This document shows positions 10,935-19,928 of a DNA stretch of 64,000 bases, in pieces. Position 1 is the stretch's first letter. Each line of letters begins with the position of its first letter. A program made the position numbers and the translations under genes. The notes under the pieces were generated by a model, which had not been told where the DNA came from, did not search any database, and worked only from the letters and a program-made list of their open reading frames with translations. Origin of the DNA: Vibrio splendidus (GTDB taxonomy: Bacteria; Pseudomonadota; Gammaproteobacteria; Enterobacterales; Vibrionaceae). Location: NCBI RefSeq assembly GCF_001557875.1, contig NZ_LNRF01000001.1, positions 1,550,001 through 1,614,000 of the forward strand, in the 5' to 3' direction.

Positions 10935-13118
10935 GTGGACTTCTCAGCCAAATTACGCCTCTATTGGGCGAACAAAACCATAAATTACAGCGTATTAATT
11001 CTCATCACTCTGCTCGGTGTTGTGGTTCCTGCTTGGTATTATGAACAAAACACACTGATCACTCCTTTGATTTTAGGTGTTATTGCTGCGGCTCTTGCTG
11101 AAAGTGATGACAGCTTTACTGGCCGTTTAAAAGCACTCACACTGACCTTTATCTGTTTCGCCGTTGCGGCTTTCTCTATCGAGATTCTCTTCGATACGCC
11201 TTGGTTATTCGCGTTAGGGCTTTTCGTTTCAACCTTCTCTTTTATCATACTCGGTGCAATCGGCCCTAAATACGCGAGTATCGCGTTTGGTTCTCTCTTA
11301 GTTGCTATCTATACCATGCTCGGTGCCCACGAGAGCACCAACCTTTGGTTTCAACCACTTTTACTGTTAACTGGCGCCGCTTGGTACTACTTCATGTCGA
11401 TGATTTGGCAGATAGTATGGCCAATGCAGCCCGTGCAGCAAAACCTAGCTACGGTATTTGATCAAATCGGCAATTACATTGATTCAAAAGCGGAACTCTT
11501 TTATCCCGTTTCAGATTTAATTCCTCAACCACACCGAATCATTGAAGCCAAGCTCAACGCTAGTACTGTTAACGCACTCAACATGTGTAAAGCGACGCTG
11601 CTTAATCGCTCTAAACGCGGGCACATTGATGGACCAAGTGACCGATTCCTAAATACTTATTTCATCGCACAAGATATTCATGAACGCGTAAGCTCAAGCC
11701 ATTATCGCTATCAAGAGCTGGCAAAACACTTTGAACGCTCTGACGTGTTGTTCCGTTTTAAATACCTACTCGAAGCCCAAGCCACAGCCTGTAAAGAAGT
11801 GGCGAGCTCATTAAAGGTTGGTGCGGAATACCAACATGGTGATAAATCTGTACTGGCACTTGATGAGCTTATGTCTTCACTTAACCATCTACACCAACAG
11901 AACAAGCCCGAGTGGAAATCGCTGTTAAACCAATTGGATTACTTATTCAATAACCTGGCAACGGTTGAAAAACAGCTCTCAAATATCAGTAACCCAGATG
12001 CAGAGAAGATTGAAGAAGGTGTATTAGACGACACAAACCCACACACGTTGACGGCAATGTGGCATAAAATCAAAGCCAACCTGCATACCGACTCCATGCT
12101 GTTTCGTCATGCGATTCGTATGGCGATCACACTGACACTCGGCTACGGAATCATCCAAGGGTTTAATATTGAGCGTGGTTATTGGATCCTGCTAACAACA
12201 CTGTTTGTTTGCCAACCTAACTATAGCGCCACCCGCCAAAAGCTAACTGCCCGTGTTATAGGCACGGTTGCAGGCCTATTGATTGGCGTACCGCTACTGA
12301 CTTTCTTCCCTTCCCAAGAGAGCCAGTTGGTGTTCATTGTGATCAGTGGCGTGATGTTCTTTGCGTTCAGAATCAATAACTACGGCTTCGCGACCGGTTT
12401 TATCACACTGCTTGTGCTCTTCTGCTTTAATCAGTTAGGAGAAGGATACGCAGTCGTTCTACCAAGACTAGCGGATACCTTTATTGGCTGTGCCCTCGCC
12501 GTACTTGCTGTCATTTATGTATTGCCGGATTGGCAATCGAAGCGACTACACAAAGTAATGGCGGATGCGCTCGATTCCAATAAAAATTATCTCGCTCAGA
12601 TCATTGGCCAATACCGCGTAGGCAAGAAAGACAGCCTCAACTATCGTATCGCTCGTCGTAGTGCACACAATAACGATGCAAACCTGACTGCCGCTATCAG
12701 TAGCATGTTGGTTGAGCCGGGCAAGTACCGTACCTCTGAAGATGAGAGCTTCCGATTCCTAACACTCAATCATGCCCTACTTAGCTATATCTCAGCTTTG
12801 GGAGCACACAGAACGCGTATCGATGACGAAGCCACGCATAAGCTAGTTCTTGATGCACACAGAGTAATACACGAGCACCTAGATGCTCTAAATGATCAGC
12901 TCTACTCTCATCAAGAACAGTGTGAAGTGAAAAACGCTTATGACCCTGAACTGGATAAACGTTTGAGTGAATGGCGTGAAGAAGATGAGAGTTCTGTCAG
13001 AATGGTTCTACAGCAGCTCCATTTGATTTATCGAATGCTTCCAGAACTGCATACCTTAGCGACCAAGTTTGCAGTCAAGGTTAAGATCGATAAACCGTTT
13101 GAAACAGAAACTTCTTGA
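10935..13118 (+). CDS. yccS: YccS-type integral membrane protein, putative transporter
   Basis: This 727-residue inner-membrane protein contains two bundles of membrane helices, at about residues 15-160 and 390-535, each followed by a long soluble helical domain. This is the YccS/YhfK layout, related to aromatic acid and fusaric acid exporters. A conserved FVCQPNYSATRQKLTARVIGT segment opens the second bundle. The start is GTG at 10935. An in-frame stop at 10914 excludes most longer starts, and the ribosome site is weak. It is divergent from helD, with 177 bp between them. Substrate is not established for the family. Confidence 0.85.
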   Translation: MDFSAKLRLYWANKTINYSVLILITLLGVVVPAWYYEQNTLITPLILGVIAAALAESDDSFTGRLKALTLTFICFAVAAFSIEILFDTPWLFALGLFVSTFSFIILGAIGPKYASIAFGSLLVAIYTMLGAHESTNLWFQPLLLLTGAAWYYFMSMIWQIVWPMQPVQQNLATVFDQIGNYIDSKAELFYPVSDLIPQPHRIIEAKLNASTVNALNMCKATLLNRSKRGHIDGPSDRFLNTYFIAQDIHERVSSSHYRYQELAKHFERSDVLFRFKYLLEAQATACKEVASSLKVGAEYQHGDKSVLALDELMSSLNHLHQQNKPEWKSLLNQLDYLFNNLATVEKQLSNISNPDAEKIEEGVLDDTNPHTLTAMWHKIKANLHTDSMLFRHAIRMAITLTLGYGIIQGFNIERGYWILLTTLFVCQPNYSATRQKLTARVIGTVAGLLIGVPLLTFFPSQESQLVFIVISGVMFFAFRINNYGFATGFITLLVLFCFNQLGEGYAVVLPRLADTFIGCALAVLAVIYVLPDWQSKRLHKVMADALDSNKNYLAQIIGQYRVGKKDSLNYRIARRSAHNNDANLTAAISSMLVEPGKYRTSEDESFRFLTLNHALLSYISALGAHRTRIDDEATHKLVLDAHRVIHEHLDALNDQLYSHQEQCEVKNAYDPELDKRLSEWREEDESSVRMVLQQLHLIYRMLPELHTLATKFAVKVKIDKPFETETS

Positions 13119-13193
13119 GCAACAAACAAAATACTGTAAAAACAAAAAGATAGAGAATCTGCTCACCTTTTAATCGCTAGATGTTTTTATATA

Positions 13194-13227
13194 TTGCTCT
13201 ATCGAAACCCCAATCTTGATAGAGCAA
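13194..13227. repeat. inverted repeat with 10-bp arms
   Basis: TTGCTCTATC and GATAGAGCAA face each other across 14 bp. There is no T run on either side, so a terminator is less likely than an operator or RNA hairpin. The arm shares TGCTCTAT with the palindrome 240 bp downstream. Confidence 0.7.
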
Positions 13228-13431
13228 CTACTTGCTTAGCCTTACTCCATAAGGGTTAAAGAGATTTTACATTATAAAAATCTTCTGACTTTGATTGACC
13301 AAGCCATAACTTTGCCTAACATTTCTCGGACAAAAAACAACCACAGGAATTTATAGTTGTCTTAGTTTTAGGAAACTTCAAACATCATTTAATATTCACT
13401 TAATCTTGTTTGATTTCCTGTATCAGTAGGC

Positions 13432-13449
13432 TATGCTCTATAGAGCATA
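13432..13449. promoter_or_regulatory. 18-bp perfect palindrome ahead of a small gene
   Basis: TATGCTCTATAGAGCATA is identical on both strands and ends 23 bp before the ATG at 13473, where a repressor or activator dimer could control that gene. Function is inferred. Confidence 0.5.
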
Positions 13450-13472
13450 TGGATTTGAACTAAGGTCACAAT

Positions 13473-13634
13473 ATGAATACACAGCAATTTGAAGCATTTA
13501 AGCAGCAAATACAGCTTCTTAGTCCACAGCAATTGAAAGCGCTTCAAGGCGAGATCGACGGTAATCTTGAAACAGACCAACCTTCTGTGCTAACTGATGA
13601 AGAGTTAAACGCACTAAATGACCTGTTCAGTTAA
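13473..13634 (+). CDS. 53-residue hypothetical protein
   Basis: This short frame encodes a soluble, helix-rich, glutamine-rich, acidic protein, opening with MNTQQFEAFKQQ and ending in LTDEELNALNDLFS. The segment LLSPQQLKALQ resembles the helical N-terminal region found ahead of some transposase or DNA-binding domains, but the protein stops before any such domain, so it may be a remnant or a stand-alone adaptor. The ribosome site is weak (AAGG about 9 bp ahead). An 18-bp palindrome lies just upstream. I do not recognise a family. Regular codon use and a clean stop make it more likely real than chance. Confidence 0.5.
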   Translation: MNTQQFEAFKQQIQLLSPQQLKALQGEIDGNLETDQPSVLTDEELNALNDLFS

Positions 13635-13755
13635 TAGACAGACATCACTATTTTAGCTTAAGTTCACATTTTCACCGTAAATTTCATCTGTTCATCATTG
13701 CGCTCAAAATATCGTCCGCCTAGACTCATTTCATACGTCAATAAAAGGTTCTGTT

Positions 13756-14076
13756 ATGTCGATATCTGGTATTCAATCTGGTTACGCCATTATTCAGCAG
13801 TCAACCAACATGGCTGAAGAAGCCGCAATCGAGCTTAATCAAGCCTCTAAACACTCCTTAGAATCCGACGACGCTTTCCAAACTAGCGATTTCAGCTTTA
13901 ATCAAATAGAGCCAGAGCAATCCATTTCGTTTAAAGACAAAGAACCTGAGCCTACTTCATCCTCAACTGATGCCTTGATAAAACTGACACAAAGCGCAAG
14001 TTATAACCGCATTGGTGCGAGTGTGGTTGATCGTCAAAACGAAGCTATCGGTAGCCTTCTCGACATTCATATCTAA
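13756..14076 (+). CDS. 106-residue hypothetical protein with flagellar-rod-like N-terminus
   Basis: Unrecognised protein. The N-terminus (MSISGIQSGYAIIQQSTNMA, then EEAAIEL) resembles the amphipathic first helix of flagellar rod and hook proteins, which start with a short helix spaced by small residues. The middle is acidic and rich in Ser, Glu and Pro and probably disordered. The end, VVDRQNEAIGSLLDIHI, resembles the C-terminal coiled-coil of the same protein class. It has no signal peptide or membrane helix. It stands alone between the 53-residue gene and HMG-CoA reductase, with its own AAAGG ribosome site. A flagellar or export role is only a suggestion. Confidence 0.6.
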   Translation: MSISGIQSGYAIIQQSTNMAEEAAIELNQASKHSLESDDAFQTSDFSFNQIEPEQSISFKDKEPEPTSSSTDALIKLTQSASYNRIGASVVDRQNEAIGSLLDIHI

Positions 14077-14237
14077 ATTTCGCTCAAATACAGCCTATAT
14101 TTAGTGAAACTTCGCTACTTTTTGCTTCAACAACCACACAAACTGTAACTCATTATATCAGGCGCTTGTTTCTGGTTTATTACTCGGTAGAATCAGCGCA
14201 AACCAATTTGCTGCACAAACTTTACTTCATACTATTT

Positions 14238-15500
14238 ATGCCAAAACTAAATCTGCATCGCCGTGACTATGTTTCTATTTTAGGAGGCGACATCTCCGCA
14301 GACGAATTAGAAAAAAAGCTTCAACCTCATTTTGAAAAGCCAGCAAATAAGCTGACACCTAGCCCCTACCTGACAGAAAAGAACCTCACACGTCGTTGGA
14401 CAGCTCTCGATAATGCAGATTCACAGCAAGAACTGCTCGACCGTCATACACAAAGCCAGATCCAAGCTTATGAGAAAAACATTGAGCACTTTATTGGCAC
14501 GGTTAAAGTCCCTGTGGGTGTATCTGGCCCACTAAGAGTTAATGGCCTGTTTGCTACGGGTGATTACCTCGTACCACTTGCAACCACCGAAGCAGCGCTT
14601 GTCGCATCTTATAACCGCGGCTCAAAACTGATCACCGCATGTGGTGGTGCAAGTGCAATGTTACTCAATGAAGGGGTAACACGCACTCCAGGGTTTGCAT
14701 TCCAAGGCTTAGTTGAAGCCGGACAGTTTGTGGCTTGGGCCGTTACCCAGTATGACCAGTTCAAGATCTTGGCAGAATCGACAACTTCGCACGGCAAACT
14801 TACCGACATCAACATCAACATCGAAGGTAACCACGTTTACTTGGTGTTTGAATTTCTAACCGGAGACGCTTCTGGTCAGAACATGGTGACCATTGCCACC
14901 AATGCTGTATTTGAGTACATCATAGAAAATACTCCAGTGAAGCCCGACCATGCTTTCCTTGATGGCAACTTGTCAGGCGATAAGAAAGCCAATACCCAAA
15001 CCTTGCGCAGCGTTCGTGGTAAAAAGGTAACTGCAGAAGTGAATATTCCTGCAGAGCTTGTCGCGAAATACCTACATACGACGCCAGAGAAGATGGTCCA
15101 ATTTGGTCAGATGACCACAGTCGGTGGCGCTTTGAGTGGTACTATCGGTATCAATGCCCATTATGCGAATGCGCTGGCGGCACTTTACATTGCTTGCGGC
15201 CAAGACGCGGCCTGTGTCGCTGAGTCAGCGATTGGTATGACGCGTATGGAACTCAACAAAGAAGGCGGTTTATACGCTAGCGTGACACTGCCTAACTTAA
15301 TGGTAGGGACTGTCGGCGGTGGTACCGGCTTACCAAGTCAAAAAGCCTGTTTAGATTTACTTGGGCTGCATGGCAACGGTAAATCACAAGCTCTCGCTGA
15401 AGTTTGTGCTGCACTGTGTTTGGCGGGTGAGCTATCGATTGTCGGTGCATTTTGCGCAGGCCACTTTTCACGAGCGCACCATAAACTAGCTCGTAAATAA
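14238..15500 (+). CDS. class I hydroxymethylglutaryl-CoA reductase
   Basis: This 420-residue enzyme reduces HMG-CoA to mevalonate with NADPH, or runs in the reverse, degradative direction. Class I motifs are visible: IGTVKVPVGVSGPL, the catalytic Glu in ATTEAALVASYNRG, GDASGQNMVTIATNA (cofactor loop), catalytic Lys in DGNLSGDKKANTQ, GTVGGGTGLPSQ, and the C-terminal catalytic His in GHFSRAHHK. The chosen start is the ATG at 14238. A longer frame opens with TTG at 14166, but its 24 extra residues are hydrophobic and unlike the family. Vibrios make isoprenoids by the MEP route, and their HMG-CoA reductase is regarded as laterally acquired. No other mevalonate-pathway gene is in the window. Confidence 0.92.
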   Translation: MPKLNLHRRDYVSILGGDISADELEKKLQPHFEKPANKLTPSPYLTEKNLTRRWTALDNADSQQELLDRHTQSQIQAYEKNIEHFIGTVKVPVGVSGPLRVNGLFATGDYLVPLATTEAALVASYNRGSKLITACGGASAMLLNEGVTRTPGFAFQGLVEAGQFVAWAVTQYDQFKILAESTTSHGKLTDININIEGNHVYLVFEFLTGDASGQNMVTIATNAVFEYIIENTPVKPDHAFLDGNLSGDKKANTQTLRSVRGKKVTAEVNIPAELVAKYLHTTPEKMVQFGQMTTVGGALSGTIGINAHYANALAALYIACGQDAACVAESAIGMTRMELNKEGGLYASVTLPNLMVGTVGGGTGLPSQKACLDLLGLHGNGKSQALAEVCAALCLAGELSIVGAFCAGHFSRAHHKLARK

Positions 15501-15575
15501 CCTTTATCCAATTTGGCTTGTTCGGTTTTGTCGTTCATGCAAAATCACAAGCCAATCTCAATGCGTGAGTCATAA

Positions 15576-16496
15576 ATGGATTACTTACACTTATCGAGGG
15601 TGAGCCTTAAGCACCTCACTGCGCTGCATATTATGCTGAACACCCATAGCGTGACTCAAACCTCTGAGCAGCTCTGTGTCAGTCCTTCAAGTGTGAGCAA
15701 GACTCTATCTCAGCTTCGTGAGATCCTTAACGATGAGCTGTTCTATCGAGATGGTACTAAGCTCATCCCAACACCCTTTGCACTGCAAGTCGCTCCAACG
15801 GTTCACGCAATCCTTTCTAGTATGAATGGATTGCTTCATCAGAAGAGCTTTGCTCCTGATGAGTATCAAGGCAGCTTTTCACTTTCGATGCGTGAAAGTA
15901 CCTTCGAGGTGTTCGCGTCTAAGATAAGCAATATCACCACTAAACTCGCGCCAAAAGCCAAACTCAACATCTATTCAAAGCAACAGCTCGGCTTCGATGC
16001 TTTGCTCAGCGGCAAGGTCAACTTGATCTTATTACCCCATGATATATCTCAACCGCCGACCGATAACAAAGAGCTGGTTTGGGAGACGATTCTTCCAGAT
16101 GAGATGGTTTGTTTAATGGGTGCACACCACCCTCTTGCTCAGCAAGAACTGACGATTGAAGGCTACTTAGATTACAAGCACATTGGAATTTTAGATAACG
16201 AACTGTCTCAGCCTTATTTTGAGCAAAACTTGGTTCAATGTCATAAGCCAAGAGAGATGGCAATATCGGTAGCGGACTTCGGCGCAGCGGCAGTGTTGTG
16301 TCATCACACCCCTTTTCTATTCACCTGCTCTAAACAGTGGGCTGAACATGCAAAACAAGCGCACGGTTTAGTGAGCAAGCCACTTCCCTTTGATTACGGT
16401 AAAGTGGCTTATAGCTTAGTGTGGAACAAGCCGAACATGAATGATCAAGCGATAAAATGGTTGTGTGACCTGTTTTTAGAAGCTGAATGCTCTTAG
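15576..16496 (+). CDS. LysR-family transcriptional regulator
   Basis: This 306-residue protein has an N-terminal winged helix-turn-helix (LKHLTALHIMLNTHSVTQTS, then PSSVSKTLSQL, residues about 10-70) and a C-terminal periplasmic-binding-like effector domain. It lies 75 bp after HMG-CoA reductase on the same strand and converges on yjjW with 40 bp between stops. Either the reductase or the yjjI-yjjW unit could be its target; LysR genes usually sit beside their target but most often divergent, and neither neighbour is divergent. Effector unknown. Confidence 0.85.
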   Translation: MDYLHLSRVSLKHLTALHIMLNTHSVTQTSEQLCVSPSSVSKTLSQLREILNDELFYRDGTKLIPTPFALQVAPTVHAILSSMNGLLHQKSFAPDEYQGSFSLSMRESTFEVFASKISNITTKLAPKAKLNIYSKQQLGFDALLSGKVNLILLPHDISQPPTDNKELVWETILPDEMVCLMGAHHPLAQQELTIEGYLDYKHIGILDNELSQPYFEQNLVQCHKPREMAISVADFGAAAVLCHHTPFLFTCSKQWAEHAKQAHGLVSKPLPFDYGKVAYSLVWNKPNMNDQAIKWLCDLFLEAECS

Positions 16497-16536
16497 TAGA
16501 AACCTAAATCTTTTCATAATTGATTATCTAAAGATA

Positions 16537-17451
16537 TTAGGTATAAACCTCTGGCGTTTGCATAGGCCTTTGAACAATCGCGTAGAGCTTGTCGTGAAAG
16601 CTCTGCATCTGTTTTTCGGTGCATTTCGGCCAATCTAACGCTTCGCCAATCACACCATGATGTTGAAATGCATTCAGTCGAATTAGAACATCACTTGGTA
16701 GCGCCTTCAAGTAATGCCCCACTTGTTCAATTTCGTCCTCAAGGTCGCTTCTATTTGGAATATGCAGCAACCTAACTTCGTGTAACCTCCCTTTATCAGC
16801 TAAGTAATTGATAGTCTCAAATACTCGATGGTTGCCTCTGCCCACTAACCATTGATGTGTTTCCGATTGCCATGATTTTAGGTCAATCATCGCGCCATCA
16901 AGATAAGGCAGAACCTTATCCCAGCCTTGCTTTGGTAACGAGCCATTACTATCAATAAAGCACGTGAGATGCGCTAACTGCGGATCACATTTAATCGCTT
17001 GAAACAGTTCGATGATAAACGGCAACTGCATGGTCGCTTCACCGCCAGAAACGGTAATGCCACTTAAGAAAAATTGATTATGTCTGACGAGTTCAAGCAC
17101 CTCTGAGACCGTCATTGTGGTAATTTTCGGGCTCGACTTATGGTCGCAGATATCAATGCACTGATCGCAGTTAGTGCAAGCTGCTGGGTCCCACTTAACT
17201 TTGCCATCAATGAAACTCAGAGCACTGCTCGGACAGTCGCTAACGCAGTCACCACAATGGTTACAGTGATTGATTGTGTGTGGGTTGTGGCAAGTAATAC
17301 AGTCAAAGTTGCAGCCCTGAAAAAACAGTACTAAGCGGTTTCCCGGGCCATCAACACAAGAAAAGGTCAGCACACGGCTGACCTTCGCTTGTTTTTCTGT
17401 CTTATTATTTTTAACCCTAGCCACTTGAGTTGTTAGATCAGAAATTTTCAT
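16537..17451 (-). CDS. yjjW: YjjW-type glycyl radical enzyme activase (radical SAM)
   Basis: This 304-residue radical SAM protein installs the glycyl radical in its partner enzyme. The cluster motif is the activase form CxxxCxxC (GCNFDCITCHNP, residues about 46-56). An inserted ferredoxin-like domain follows, with two four-cysteine sets (CNHCGDCVSDCP and CTNCDQCIDICD) for extra 4Fe-4S clusters. The SAM-binding GG motif is TVSGGEATMQ. The inserted ferredoxin domain and the upstream gene fit YjjW rather than PflA or NrdG. It follows yjjI by 47 bp on the same strand, so the two form an operon. Expected to act only without oxygen. Confidence 0.88.
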   Translation of the reverse strand: MKISDLTTQVARVKNNKTEKQAKVSRVLTFSCVDGPGNRLVLFFQGCNFDCITCHNPHTINHCNHCGDCVSDCPSSALSFIDGKVKWDPAACTNCDQCIDICDHKSSPKITTMTVSEVLELVRHNQFFLSGITVSGGEATMQLPFIIELFQAIKCDPQLAHLTCFIDSNGSLPKQGWDKVLPYLDGAMIDLKSWQSETHQWLVGRGNHRVFETINYLADKGRLHEVRLLHIPNRSDLEDEIEQVGHYLKALPSDVLIRLNAFQHHGVIGEALDWPKCTEKQMQSFHDKLYAIVQRPMQTPEVYT

Positions 17452-17498
17452 AATTCACATCGTTTGTATTCGAAACACGTCACACACGCGCGTTAAAG

Positions 17499-19055
17499 CT
17501 ATTCGTATGTCGGCGACATCTCTAAGCTCGCCACGCGTGGTTTACGCTCTAGTATGCCCGTGTTCTTCGCAGCTTCAGCACCTAAGAAGGTGGTATTGGT
17601 ACGTGAGCCTTGCTCGTCGTATTTTGCAATGTCAGACAGCTTAATCATGTAACCCGTCACACGAACCAAATCGTTTGATGCCACGTTAGCCGTGAACTCA
17701 CGGTAACCCGCTTGAATCGCACCTTTACACAAGTTGAACATCGCTTCAGGGTTAGATTTCACTGTTTCGTCGATGGTCAGAATGTCACTGATACCCGAGG
17801 TGTAAAACTTATGGTGACCAGCGGTAGCACGAACGTAAGAGACTGGATCCGGTTCGGTACCATAAGGAATACGAACACCCGGCGTCACATCTTCATCTAA
17901 GCTAATACCGCCTTGAGCATGCAGCAGAGCTTTACCTTCTAACCCATACTTCACTTCAGAGCTTTCAACGATCTCAGCCAGCTTTTCAGAGATACGATGG
18001 CCAAGCTGATTAGCCTGTTCATCGTGACCATAGCGCCCTGCTTGGCCTTCTTTCTCCATCAAAATGTTCACGGCTTCAGCCATACCGTAGATGCCGAACA
18101 TTGGCGCAAAACGGTCTTCTTCAATCAAGCCTTCTTGGGTTAAGAAACCCTCAAAAAAGTTAGATTCTTCATGTAAAAATCGGCTACGCGCATTCATCAA
18201 TTCGATCATAATGCTGCTGTAGTTAGGTAGAACTTGTTGTAAGAAGTCTACGCTGTCCTCAGATTTCAGAGCTACCTGCTTCAGGTTCATACGTACTAGC
18301 GTGTTTGAACCACCCGCCAGAGGCAAAGAGTTGTAGCAACTCACGATGCCAAAACGCTTATCTCCGTAAGCAGCGGCGTGTGCAGGATAATTGGCAATGT
18401 GTGGCTTACTGCATTCACAGATGTTGCTCGCCGCATGACGAAGCAGATCATCAGGCGTCACGGCTGGGTCATACATAAAGGTCAAGTTAGGGGCAATCTG
18501 CTTGAGTTCAGCATCGACACGTAAAATAGTACGGCAGATAACATTGTCTGTTGGCCCGATATTCACATGCATAAACGCATCTGGCAACGTGCGATCCAAC
18601 ATAATCCAGAACAGCTTAAGCTTTTGATAAACCTGCTCTTCCGTTAAGTCGTCAACGAAAGGCATCAACACATCGTCCAGTTGACCTAAGTAAACCGGAA
18701 TTGATGTTACGGATGGCACGTGATGATAAAGGATGGTCAGCATGTTCAATGCTTCGTCGAAATTAGTTGCCGCGCTAAGCTCTAAATACTTTGAGCCTTG
18801 ATGTAAGTATTTAGAATAATCGGGAAGCACATAGCGCGGCTTAAATGGTGCATGGCCTTCGAACATGTCACACAGCACACCTTGTTGTAAGGCTTGCTCT
18901 ACTTCATTGCTTACCGACATATACGGCAGGCTGGCTTCAGCTTCTAAGGCAAGATAGCTCGACTTCTGTTTTGGTGACAGGTTGGCATCTGAAATGATAT
19001 TGCTAAAGCGTTGTTGTTGCTCTGAAAGTTGTGGAGAAGCAGATTGGTGGCTCAT
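17499..19055 (-). CDS. yjjI: YjjI-family glycyl radical enzyme
   Basis: This 518-residue protein has the length of E. coli YjjI, shorter than pyruvate formate-lyase. The glycyl radical loop near the C-terminus is VRVTGYMIKL with Gly468. A likely catalytic cysteine is in IVSCYNSLPLAGGSNTL in the middle. The conserved PVYLGQLDDVLMPFV and HVNIGPTDNV segments match this family. The physiological reaction of YjjI is not firmly settled. It forms an operon with yjjW, its activase. A perfect inverted repeat lies about 77-101 bp upstream and could be the operator of this anaerobic unit. Confidence 0.88.
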   Translation of the reverse strand: MSHQSASPQLSEQQQRFSNIISDANLSPKQKSSYLALEAEASLPYMSVSNEVEQALQQGVLCDMFEGHAPFKPRYVLPDYSKYLHQGSKYLELSAATNFDEALNMLTILYHHVPSVTSIPVYLGQLDDVLMPFVDDLTEEQVYQKLKLFWIMLDRTLPDAFMHVNIGPTDNVICRTILRVDAELKQIAPNLTFMYDPAVTPDDLLRHAASNICECSKPHIANYPAHAAAYGDKRFGIVSCYNSLPLAGGSNTLVRMNLKQVALKSEDSVDFLQQVLPNYSSIMIELMNARSRFLHEESNFFEGFLTQEGLIEEDRFAPMFGIYGMAEAVNILMEKEGQAGRYGHDEQANQLGHRISEKLAEIVESSEVKYGLEGKALLHAQGGISLDEDVTPGVRIPYGTEPDPVSYVRATAGHHKFYTSGISDILTIDETVKSNPEAMFNLCKGAIQAGYREFTANVASNDLVRVTGYMIKLSDIAKYDEQGSRTNTTFLGAEAAKNTGILERKPRVASLEMSPTYE

Positions 19056-19131
19056 GATTAAACCCTTAATATTGTTATGGGCTTATTCTATATCTGGCCA
19101 TTAAATTTCCACTAGTGAAATGTATGCAAGG

Positions 19132-19156
19132 ATATATTTCCAAAATGGAAATATAT
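19132..19156. promoter_or_regulatory. perfect 11-bp inverted repeat upstream of yjjI
   Basis: ATATATTTCCA and TGGAAATATAT are separated by AAA. Another TTTCC-ACTAGT-GAAA element lies about 25 bp closer to the gene at about 19106-19120. The spacing before yjjI fits a dimer-binding operator. The sequence is not the FNR consensus (TTGAT-N4-ATCAA). The regulator is unknown. Confidence 0.5.
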
Positions 19157-19254
19157 TATGGTTAGTACGGGATATACACGAAAGATAAACAATAAAGGAC
19201 AAGAAGAGTTAATAGAGATTTAGCATTAGTGGAAAGCATACCGCCCTAAAAGAC

Positions 19255-19296
19255 AAAACCCACATAACTGACCTTAAAGCCGTTAATGTGGGTTTA
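19255..19296 (-). terminator. terminator after the methyltransferase gene
   Basis: AAACCCACAT pairs with ATGTGGGTTT across a 20-base loop that itself contains a TAAC/GTTA pair. On the minus strand the stem is followed by a T-rich stretch. Confidence 0.65.
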
Positions 19297-19328
19297 GTAT
19301 TTTAAATGCTAACTCAAGCTACGAACGA

Positions 19329-19928
19329 TTACAGGTGAGGAAGCGCTTGCTTGCGTCCAACACCCATCAACACCTTTAACGCTCCTTGTGGAGTGTCAAT
19401 CGAGAACGGTGTAGAGACTTCAACCACTGCAAAGCCCGCTGCACTCAATACATTCTCTGAGCGCTGTCGGCTTACGCCATAGTCTTCACTATCGTTTTCT
19501 AAGTACCAATCCCAGTGTACAAACGTGCCGTCATTTTCAAGCAACGTGTAAATAAGACTGACTGTGTCTTGTAGATTAGGGATAAAACCACACACCGAAG
19601 AAGCTACCACTAGATCAAACTGATTTCTGAATGCTGGATGCTGCGCTGCAAGTCCGCGCGATAAAATATCAACAACCGGTTCAACGTTAGGTAGCTCTTT
19701 CTTATCTAACTCTTCAATCATCCCTTCGGAGATATCAAGTGCGATGATCTCTTTTGCTAAAGGAGATATTTTCTGGCTGAGTAGTCCTGTACCACAACCA
19801 AAATCAAGGACACGGGTTCCGTTTAAATCAACGAGCTGTGTTAACTGGTCAAATACGGACTGTGCGAATACTGCGGTCGCGGGATCTTTATCCCAATCAA
19901 CGGCGTACTCGTCCCATTGTTTCGCCAT
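19329..19928 (-). CDS. class I SAM-dependent methyltransferase
   Basis: This 199-residue protein has the Rossmann methyltransferase core: RVLDFGCGTGLLSQKIS (motif I, SAM binding), EIIALDISEGMIEELD, FDLVVASSVCGFIPN, and a late FVHWDWYLEN. The start at 19928 is chosen because a GGAGG site lies five bases ahead of it. A longer frame runs to 19991 but would place that ribosome site inside the gene. It is divergent from a LysR regulator 161 bp away, which may control it. The methyl acceptor is unknown; the fold resembles UbiE/small-molecule enzymes. Confidence 0.8.
   Translation of the reverse strand: MAKQWDEYAVDWDKDPATAVFAQSVFDQLTQLVDLNGTRVLDFGCGTGLLSQKISPLAKEIIALDISEGMIEELDKKELPNVEPVVDILSRGLAAQHPAFRNQFDLVVASSVCGFIPNLQDTVSLIYTLLENDGTFVHWDWYLENDSEDYGVSRQRSENVLSAAGFAVVEVSTPFSIDTPQGALKVLMGVGRKQALPHL

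Larger units (their letters stand above)
13119..13472. other. 354-bp gene-free stretch with repeated GCTCTAT half-sites
   Basis: No reading frame with a plausible ribosome site was found. The stretch holds an inverted repeat at 13194-13227 and a perfect palindrome at 13432-13449, both built on TGCTCTAT, and an AT-rich middle that may carry the promoter of the small gene at 13473. Confidence 0.6.

Noticed and set aside
10783..10983. Plus-strand frame between helD and yccS
   Set aside because: Overlaps the start of yccS in another frame and has no protein-like features.
14166..14237. Longer start for HMG-CoA reductase at a TTG
   Set aside because: The extra residues are hydrophobic and unlike the family, and the internal ATG gives the usual length.
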